64,000 nt of DNA from Rhizomys pruinosus (lineage: Eukaryota > Chordata > Mammalia > Rodentia > Spalacidae), in NCBI GenBank assembly GCA_009823505.1, contig VZQC01005710.1:417298-481297 (forward strand), given 5' to 3'. The stretch's first letter is position 1. Each line of letters begins with the position of its first letter. A program made the position numbers and the translations under genes. Below the pieces are notes generated by a model. The model saw only the letters and a program-made list of their open reading frames with translations, had not been told where the DNA came from and made no database searches. Positions 56,126 to 64,000 of the stretch are shown here, piece after piece.

Positions 56126-56949
56126 AGCCTTGTTTTCCCATTCTCAACACCTGGCCCTGCCTCACAAGGTGGGTTGTCTAGGAGGAGAGGGAGTCTGTAG
56201 GGAGCTCCGAGCATCATGCTGCAGGGTGAAAGTAGCGCTCAAATGATCCAAAGCCAGGAAGAAATGAGCAACTAAATAGGGTTTGGAAGTTCTAAAGAGC
56301 ACTCGAATGGCAATATTTAGAATTCCGCTAAACACAATTTTCTAGATCCTTGGGTTCAATCACACAGGCAAAGTGTAGTTTATGTAGCTGAGCATTCCTT
56401 GGGTCTGAAAAGAATACAGACTTAAAGTTTAACAGTTTATTTTGAGAGAAATTCTATAGCAAAAGAGAGTCAGCAACACAGGGCCGACCTGAGTCAGTCT
56501 GGAGTTGGAAGAGTCCAGAAGGCGAGATGCAGAGCATGCAACCTGCCATCCTCCTGTGAAGCCTGAAGGGACACAAGAGAGAAGTTAAAATGCTCCCAAG
56601 CACAAACAGCAGTTTAGAGAGGTGATAACTGATGAAGCCAAGGCTCTGCACACACACTGCTGATTAGTTAAGAGGGATGGTATTCAGGACAGGGCTGAGA
56701 AGACAGTAAAGACCAGCCACATCACTGAGCATGTGCTCTGGTGTAGTGCAGCCTGAAGCCCAATGTCCAGCATGTCATCATAAATTGGACACACCTTTGC
56801 TGGCCCTAAAAGTCCGTTACACCATAGAGCATACTAACCAATAGCCTTCCTACCCTTTTACCAGACAGGTCAAGATTTCTCTCCAAGATCTCCCTTTGGA
56901 CTAGTCCAAGACACTCAGGCTTTTGTTGGAGCCCTAAGTTATATTCCAG
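56126..56949. other. Unique noncoding sequence
   Basis: No repeat recognised. The last part may belong to the L1 that follows. Confidence 0.45.
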
Positions 56950-57655
56950 AATTTGAAGGTAAGATCTTACTGCTGAAGACAGGACATACTTTGGACCCAG
57001 GACCTAGAGCAATGGAGCTGGAACTGAGCTGGAAGAGTTCTCCCTAAAGACTAGCTTTCATAGTTCTATGCAAGCTGCTAAGTGAGAAAATCCATCAACA
57101 GTCCAATCCTGCCCAAAAGCCTAATAACTGCAACTGTCACTTCTATTGGTCAGTAGTGGCACTGGTATCTGGCGGGGGTGGGGGATGTTGGGAGGGCGGA
57201 AATCAACAACAGCTATCAAACTGGACTTAAAACTCTCTCTATGGGAGGGAACTCTCGGGTGGCACTGTAAATATAGCCAAATATGCATGACTGGAGAGGT
57301 CATAGATCCTCCATGCTGAGTCAATCAGATGAGGCCCATCATGCAACAAGGGAAATAGGCACTGGGCCCCCAGCCCTAGCCTGGGAACTGTTGGCAACTG
57401 ACTACTGCCGGGTGAAGGAAAGTTTGATCTTCTTTAAGCTCTCTAGATAGGCTGACTAGACCCCAGTGGATAAATTTGCACCGAAGGACATCTAAGTACA
57501 AATGCTCACCTGGATAGGACTTAACATACATGACAGAATGTGTGAGGTCTGGTGGAGGGTATGCAGGACATGGATGGGGGAAGGAGTCTAAATTTGATTA
57601 AGAACTATTGCATGAAATACACAAAAACTCAGTAAAATATATTTTTAATTTTTTT
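56950..57655 (+). mobile_element. L1 (rodent, old) 3' end
   Basis: 'aatatagccaaatatgcatg', 'actggagaggtcatagatcc', 'aaataggcactgggccccca', 'gggaactgttggcaactgac' and the A/T-rich end after 'ggaaggagtctaaatttgat' follow an old rodent L1 3' untranslated region. Its tail resembles that at 1066-1135. Confidence 0.65.
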
Positions 57656-58019
57656 ATTTATTTTTAAGGGATTCTACAATACAATGACACAGTTGTTTGC
57701 AGATAACATTGATGTTACTCAGTATGTCATACAATTAAGTAATTGGTGCATTTTGCAAGTATCTATGTCCAAATTTTGAACAACCCAAGATTCCCATAGT
57801 CCAGTTGGAGAAGCTTGTATGCACAGGCATGTTGATCAATCAGGTGTCCAGACTATATTCCTGTAGTCTCATGCTTCACCCCTATCTCTCCACAGCCCTT
57901 CAATCTACCACGCCTCCTCTTCCGCAGTTTGTTCCTGGCTTTGGGAAAGGGGCACAAGTGGGTGAGAAGAAAACAGTCTAATTTCTTTGGAGTTGTCATT
58001 TTGGACTCCAGTCTGTTCG
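57656..58019. other. Unique noncoding sequence
   Basis: No repeat or gene recognised. Confidence 0.5.
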
Positions 58020-58720
58020 TTGTTTCCTTCACGGTTGAACAGCTTTCCCAGTGATACCCTTTTCAGTCATACTAACAAAGCTCAAAGATATTGGATGTAC
58101 AAGGCATTTAGAAGCAGTACCCACTTATTATGTCAAGCTAAGTTTAGCATAGACACAGATGCTTTGGATGGTATGCTAATCGCAAACTGTGGTTTCTCTA
58201 TAAAGTGTGATAATTCTTATTGTGGCTTATAACATCGCCTAACCACTAGAGGACATAAGCTTGTGGCATCCGCTGTGAGTTATTCCTCCAAGGAGAGAGC
58301 TGTAAACTAGAGCCAATTGTTACAGTGGTAATTTCCTATAAAACAGGCACAACGTATTAACTGATTGATAGGCATAGGAACTGTGAAAGGATATTTCTCT
58401 ATCTAGAGCCAAATTCAATAGTAAAGTGTTTATAAGTTGTGTAATTAAGCAAAATATATTACTACAGGAAAGCTCTGACATCAGCAATGAATTATTCTGC
58501 CTAGGAGATGTTGGCTAGGGGATTCAAATCTGCCCCCCCAAATTATAAAGGCCTTTTGCCTATAAGTGGGATATATGCAAGGAGAAAGGCAGTAAGTCCC
58601 TGTTGTCGAAGACCTGGTGTGAGCATGAAAAATGTTATGAGATGTCACTTGCTAGCGTACAACCAGCCTCTGAAATGCTAGAGAGCGTTACCAAAATATA
58701 TAATTTTTAAACTTCTCTCA
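58020..58720. other. Repeat-free AT-rich block, candidate conserved noncoding element
   Basis: About 700 bp without any SINE, LTR or simple repeat, in a window otherwise dense with them. Motifs such as 'gatggtatgctaatcgcaaa' and 'aattaagcaaaatatattac' look regulatory but no factor site is proven. Confidence 0.25.
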
Positions 58721-59231
58721 AGTTTTTTAAATTTCCAAGAAGAACTCTAATTGGGCAGCTGGGTCACAAGCCCATGGCTGTGCCAATCACTGAAGCTGGG
58801 TATGATGGTCCCCTAACTGGTCACCCTATCAGAATGATATGTTTGGAGAAAGAGACACTGCTATAGAAGGGATCAACCTTCCATGAAGAAGAAATACTAC
58901 TGCATCAAAGTAGCAGAATCCTCCCTCCTCCGTATTCCCTCCTCTGTCCTCCCTCCACTCTCCTCCCAAGGGAGAGACAAGACACAAGAGACACAAGGAG
59001 CCTGGCTCCAGAGCTGGCATCCAACGTGGCAGCCACCAGCCCCGTGTGGCTGCTGCACCTTTGAAATACATGTGAGGTCTGCTGAGGTGAAAAGCACACA
59101 GTAGATTTTTGAAACACACCAAATAGTGTAAAAGTCTGATTAACAGTAGTTTGTATGAATTATACACTGAAATGATAATCTTTTGGATGATCTGGGTTAA
59201 GGATACTATCTTATTTGAGTTCATCAAATGT
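58721..59231. other. Unique noncoding sequence
   Basis: The 132-codon minus frame at 58829-59227 has no family resemblance. Confidence 0.45.
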
Positions 59232-59244
59232 CTCCCTATACCTT

Positions 59245-59409
59245 TTTTTTATTTTATTTATTGGTCTTTTCAAGACAGGGTCTCCCTGTAGCCCCAGCTG
59301 TCCTGGAACTCACTCTATAGACCAGGCTGACCTTGAACTCACAAAGATCTGCCTGCCTCTGCCTCTCAAGTGCTAGGATTAAAGGCATGCGCCACCATAC
59401 CCGGCCCCT
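59245..59409 (-). mobile_element. B1 SINE with TSD
   Basis: 'caagacagggtctccctgta' to 'gccaccatacccggcccc' on the minus strand. The 13-bp flanking repeat tccct(a/g)taccttt lies at 59232-59244 and 59410-59422. Confidence 0.95.
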
Positions 59410-59422
59410 TCCCTGTACCTTT

Positions 59423-60919
59423 CATGTGGCCATTAGAACATTCACAATTATACACCTGGCCCAGGTTCTGTTCTGATTGGAGGTGGTTACTCCATAAGTT
59501 TTGAGACATGGGGTCCTTTGGGCTGTCACTTTCCCACCCCAGAAAGCTGTATCTTGCAGGTTCCAGGTCTTTAGATGGCAGAGCAGAATGGAGTGAGCCT
59601 TGTCTGTGGCCCACACAGCATTAGGCTGCTCAGTTATTTGGCTACGTAAAGTAAATGCTCATTTCTTTTACTCCATGACTTGTTTAGACATCTCCAAAGC
59701 AGGAGCTAAGGGAAATCAATGAAATGAATGACCATCGCCCACTCCTTTCATTAATGGCCAACACAGAAATTTACAGCCCTTTGAGTTCCAACGTCACGTA
59801 TAAATCTATAAGCTATTGAGTCTCTACATCATAATATAATGTGAACTGAGCAAGTACAAGAGTTAATATGGGTCAGGGGGTACTTTTCCAATGCCAGCGG
59901 GTCAGAGTCAGACTGTGGACACAGCCCTCTGAGGGCAGCAGCCCCTCCAGGAACAGCTACCAGATGCAGCAGCTGACTGATGGATCTCTACAGCATTCCC
60001 ATTTGATGCAAGGCCATTTTCTGCATGCAACCCATTTTTCTGTGGGAAGCCACTTTAGGGAAGGAAAAGAATGAAAGTCTGGGTTGGAAAATTCATTGCT
60101 TTTCACCCAGAATGCCTCAGATGGGAGGCAAAAATGGAGAGTCAGCCTCACTTCTCAGAATATGGAAAGCACCTAGGACTTTCAATATTTCACCCAGAAC
60201 ACCAAGGAAGGCAACTGTCTGCCTTCTGGTTGAGGAGGAGGAGGAAGGCATCTGTTTCATCTGAAGTTTGTCCCCAAAAGCTTGTGACCTAAAAGAAGGC
60301 CTCCAGGCTCTCCCGCCTGCTGGTTTCTGACTCAGTTATATAATAAGGCATTCAAGGACACTTGAGGAAAGGTTTATGAATGTAAGCTTCAGCATGCCCT
60401 GCTTATGTCCCCGCTGGGACTACCACTCCAGTGAAAATAAAATGCCAATGTTTGTTGGGGCCTCTGAAACCACGCCAGTCCCTCCCCCTCATCTGCTTCC
60501 TTCTTTCCTCACAGCAGGGCACCCACATGTCCTTGATATTTCTCGAGGAATAGAATGGCTCTGCCCTGAGCCGGGGAAGGGGGGTGGTCAGTCCCCCATC
60601 TGCCCAGAGCCCTCTTCTCTTGGATTCCTGTCTCCCACCCCCGTTAGAGGCCACATTTTCTGAATTAGTTCAGCACTGCGCCATTTCCAGCCAGACGTGA
60701 ACTTATTAGCACATCCTACTTTGGGGAGGGGCACAAGAGTTTTAGGCAAAATTATCTCTCTTGTGCCTAGCAATTTACCGTGTGTGCATGATAAGAAAGT
60801 GGGTGAAATTTGTATTATGAATTTATAACACACATATAAATCTAGATGGCCAGGGGAGTAGAGGAGATGAATATTTAGTACTTTAAGAGGGCTTGGGTAG
60901 ATGCTATAGACTAAAATGT
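59423..60919. other. Unique noncoding sequence, about 1.5 kb
   Basis: No repeat family is recognised. Overlapping small frames on both strands are unsupported. Confidence 0.5.
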
Positions 60920-61045
60920 GTTGTCTCAAATTCATTTATTGAAGTCCTAACTCCTAGAACCTCGGAGTGATCTGGCTTGAAAATAAGGTCACTGTAGATT
61001 CAGCTAGCAGAGGTGCCCTCCCCGAATAGAGATGATGTGCTGGAT

Positions 61046-61368
61046 AGCGTCAGTTGTCAACGTGGCATACCTAGGAAGAGGGAACCGTGGGCATGTCTGT
61101 GAGGCATTTTTTGATTGGCGATTTATGGGAGGGGGCAGCCCACAGTGGGCAGTGCCACTCTGGGCAGGTGTGCCTGGGTATTTAAGAAAGGCAGCTGAGG
61201 GGGAGGGCAGGCCAGTAGGCTGCACTCCTCTATAGTCTTTGCTTTGGTTCCTGCCTTGGCTTCCCTCATGAACGGGTGTGAGCTGGAAGAGAAATGAAGC
61301 CTTCCCCCACCCAAGTTGGTTTTAGTCAGTGTTTATCACAGCAAGAGAAGCCAAACTAGGACGGCTGG
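61046..61368 (+). mobile_element. LTR-like rodent repeat inserted in the older LTR
   Basis: It starts at about 'gcgtcagttgtcaacgtggc', has 'gggggcagcccacagtgggc', a TATA-like tatttaag (61189-61196) and the end 'cacagcaagagaagccaaac'. Same family as 55643-56032. Confidence 0.68.
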
Positions 61369-61458
61369 TGTCCTTATAAGAAAGGGACACTCGAGGAAGG
61401 ATACATACCCAATGTATAATATATAGTTGTATGATTTTTTTAAAAAAGGGAAATTTGG

Positions 61459-61673
61459 GGCTGGAGGGATGGCCTAGTGGTTAAGAGCACCTCTGCTCTT
61501 GCAGAGGACCCAGGTTCGATGCCCAGCACTCACATGGCAGTGGAGAACCGTCTTTGACTCTAGTTCCAGGGGAATCCGAGACCCTCTTCTGACCTCTGCA
61601 GTGTTGCACCACACGGGTGCACAAACCTGCATGCAGACAGTACATTCATACACATAAGAAATAAATTTTTTTT
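61459..61673 (+). mobile_element. B2 SINE with 18-bp TSD
   Basis: Full B2 with 'gagggatggcctagtggtta', 'ccaggttcgatgcccagcac' and the young-type 3' half. The internal repeat is absent. It is flanked by taaaaaagggaaatttgg at 61441-61458 and 61674-61691. Confidence 0.96.
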
Positions 61674-61875
61674 TAAAAAAGGGAAATTTGGAGACAGAAA
61701 AAATTGCCACATGTAGAAAAAGAGAATATGAAGACAGATATTGGGTGATGTACCTATAAGGGTCACCAGCTAATGCCAGAAACCAGCCAGGTGAAGGACC
61801 CAGAATTATCTCCCTTGGGTCTCTTAGAAGGAACCAGCCCTCCCCCAGGACCTGATCTCAGGCATCAGCCTTTAT

Positions 61876-62370
61876 ACCTGTTGGACAGTATTTCTAATCT
61901 TGAAGCCTGCCCCCCTCCCCCAGCTCAGCTGTGGGGCTTGGTTATGTCATTTCTTCAAAACAGAAAGCCAGTGTGATTTAGATGACTAAACCAATGTCTT
62001 AGTGCGGCCAGGGGACACCTGGCTGTCTTCCTTTTCTTTTCCATGTTTTCAGACTTTGCAGCTAGAAACACACATCCATTGCCCCAAAGAAGCAGAGCAG
62101 GAGGGTTGAAAATCCGGAGTGGACTGTGGCGTTGAACTTTGTCCATGAGGACAAGCAAGCTTTCCAGCACCCTACGGTTCATCCTGCCTCCCGGCTACCA
62201 GATTAGACCACACTGAGCCGGCAAAAGTGTCGGGAGGCCTGGCTCCAAAGTAGACACTCAGGAAGCAGTGCTCACTTTCTGAACCGCCCACTCCTGACTG
62301 GCCGTGCATGGCCAGTTCCCAGCAGGCCCTCCTTATTCACTCACATATTCCTTCACTCAAGAACCGTCAA
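61876..62370. other. Unique noncoding sequence
   Basis: No repeat or gene recognised. Confidence 0.5.
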
Positions 62371-62600
62371 CCAGAGATGGCTCCATGGTTAAGAGCATTT
62401 GCTGTTCTCCTGAGGAACCTGATTTTTACCCTAGCACGCACATAACAGCTAACAGTCATCTGTAACTCCATTTCCAGAGGATCCAATGCCCTCTTCTGGC
62501 CTCCATGGGCACTGTAATCACAGGATACACATATACACACATGCCAGCAAAACAGTCATATACATGAAATCAAAATTAAAATATTTTTTAAGAGGCACCA
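62371..62600 (+). mobile_element. B2/B3-type SINE, diverged
   Basis: 'cagagatggctccatggtta', 'aacagctaacagtcatctgt', 'ccaatgccctcttctggcct' and an A-rich tail near 62590. Confidence 0.88.
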
Positions 62601-64000
62601 GTTGAATATTTAATTGTGTGCTGAAGTTCTGTGGGTAAGTAAGTCAGTAAGTAAACACTAGCATGGGAGGAAAGTCACAGGTATGAGGAGGCAAACCCCA
62701 AAGGTCTAGAAGGGCGGGGCACCCAGCAGCCAGAAGCTTCTCTGGGGGTGGGGGTGAATGGCTGTGATAGAAGGTATCTCTCTGGGGCTCTGAAGACCTG
62801 CCCAGAGAGTTCTACCGCAAGAGCCATGAGTCTCACAGAGAACAACTTCCTTGGGGCAGCCCAGAGGCACAGGTAGCTCTTGTGAGTAGCTGTGGGTTCC
62901 CTGAGGCAGAGATGGAAAGGCAAGACAGGGCTGCGGAGTCAGCAGAAAGTGCACAGCTCTCCGTATGTAGTTCCTGCTCTGTAATGCAGGGTCATTGTGT
63001 CAGCCAAGCTGGCCGGAGCAGTCAAGGTCCCAGAGAAAAGTCAGGCAGAAAAGAGCGAGTCCAGAGGTCGCAGCCACTTCCCCCCGTGAGACATCAGCCT
63101 ATTTGGAAAAGGGAAAGACCCAAAGAACAGGGTCAAGCTGAGCATCCAAATCCTGCACAGATGGGAGACTATGAGGGCATTGAAAAGGTGAAAGCAGGCT
63201 GCAAGGAGGGGCCCGCCCTGACTACATCCCAGGCCTGACGAGCCTCTTTCTGGCACAGTTCCTCATAGGGTGGGCCCGGGAACCCCGGGGGTCCCAGAGA
63301 GCATAAGTGCTGTCTTAAGACTTCACTTTTCACCGTGTGGACACTGCTGATGTTGCCAGAGTGATAGACTGAGCTATCAGCATGAAGTATACAAGTATAA
63401 GCATTGTGTCCAGCAGGGGCTCAGAAGTGGACCAGCCAGGGTCACCAAGATGATCCTAGATGCCACAATAGGACTGACTGTTCATCTTACCAGCCCCAGA
63501 GCCCTTGGTCCATGTCTTCTTGCTAGTCTCTGTGACAAAATGGAAAGCAGGTGTGAAGCGTCGCTGCTGCAGGCTGAAATGTCCTGGTTGACACTGGGAC
63601 AGGCAATTCCTTTGGAACTAAAAGCTAAACTGTCCTCTTTGTTCATGGAAAAAAATGTTTTTATTTGAAATAACAACTGATGTGTTATGGTTCATCAGAC
63701 TTGAATTGGCAGGTGTTCTTAAAGCATACATGAGCTTGTCCATAAATGTATGAAGCAGAAGTTGGGAGTTTTGGGTAATAACTCTGTCATGATGAGCTTG
63801 TGGCCAGGTAGCTTCTGATGCATGCTGATTGGTGGTTAGCTGAGTGAGTAGGATTTTTGATATTATGTAATAAAACATGTCCACATTGGCAAGATTTCCC
63901 AAACTCAATGCCTGTGATTTTCCAGCTGGCCAATGCATGACATCGTAAAGCCAGGCATGGCTAAAGCCAATCTCAAGTGTGTCATGGACTCACGGACTTT
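62601..64000. other. Unique noncoding sequence to the window end
   Basis: A short gtaa/gtca repeat lies at 62634-62655. Frames of 60-118 codons on both strands show no family resemblance. No repeat family named. Confidence 0.5.

Larger units (their letters stand above)
60920..61875 (+). mobile_element. Old MLT1-like LTR interrupted twice
   Basis: Three pieces keep the order of one ancient LTR: 60920-61045 ('aaattcatttattgaagtcc', 'taactcctagaacctcggag'), 61369-61458 ('tggtgtccttataagaaagg') and 61674-61875 ('gggaaatttggagacagaaa', 'aggaaccagccctcccccag'). An LTR-like repeat and a B2 separate them. Confidence 0.68.

Noticed and set aside
571..62600. Many apparent tRNA genes (A and B boxes)
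   Set aside because: These are the tRNA-derived heads of B2, B3 and B4 SINEs, followed by SINE bodies and A-tails, not cloverleaf genes.

Overview
The window is mammalian nuclear DNA from a muroid rodent. It is packed with B1, B2 and B4/ID-type SINEs, a rodent Lx-like L1 3' end, older L1 pieces, many LTR-like fragments, CA/GA/TC microsatellites and two minisatellites. Several B2 copies share a 3' half and an internal repeat of about 18 bp that differ from the mouse B2 sequence I know, so I infer a muroid other than Mus or Rattus; the genus cannot be fixed by eye. There are no operons, prokaryotic genes, CRISPR arrays or phage.

I find no protein-coding gene I can defend. The longest open frames (201 codons on the minus strand at 16602-17207, 199 codons at 39871-40470) match no family I recognise and run through simple repeat or SINE sequence. 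No run of exon-like frames bounded by splice sites stands out. The window is best read as intergenic or deep intronic.

Layout: 1-1135 is an Lx-like L1 3' end broken by a B2 with a doubled tRNA-like head and by a B1. 1136-20100 is mostly unique sequence with scattered SINEs, old hAT-type fragments (4240-4456, 8700-8835, 14725-14830, 17736-17835), an L1 tail (10855-11425) and small tandem duplications. 20105-27000 holds an inverted B2/B1 block, an AT-rich tract, a retrotransposed U1 snRNA pseudogene (22431-22590, minus) with A-tail and target-site duplication, LTR-like elements and a B1 doublet. 27430-33500 has a GGT/GAT-rich degenerate repeat split by a B2, a minus-strand B4, a 145-bp purine tract and a 20-copy minisatellite of 36/38 bp (32417-33152). 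35210-37330 is a B2 cluster including a close inverted pair. 37815-44390 mixes MLT1-like LTRs, a 28/29-bp minisatellite (39491-39689) and SINEs stacked on one 10-bp site. 44391-64000 is unique sequence with L1 pieces and nested LTR insertions (48081-48850, 55430-56125, 60920-61875).

No genes act together here. The window records successive L1-driven retrotransposition (TSDs and A-tails are visible at many SINEs), older LTR and DNA-transposon layers, and local tandem growth. The best leads are the U1 retropseudogene, the B2 subfamily with an internal repeat and its doubled-head and inverted-pair members, the 20-copy minisatellite, and the multi-layer nested insertions. Repeat family names are from recognition by eye and were not checked against a library.
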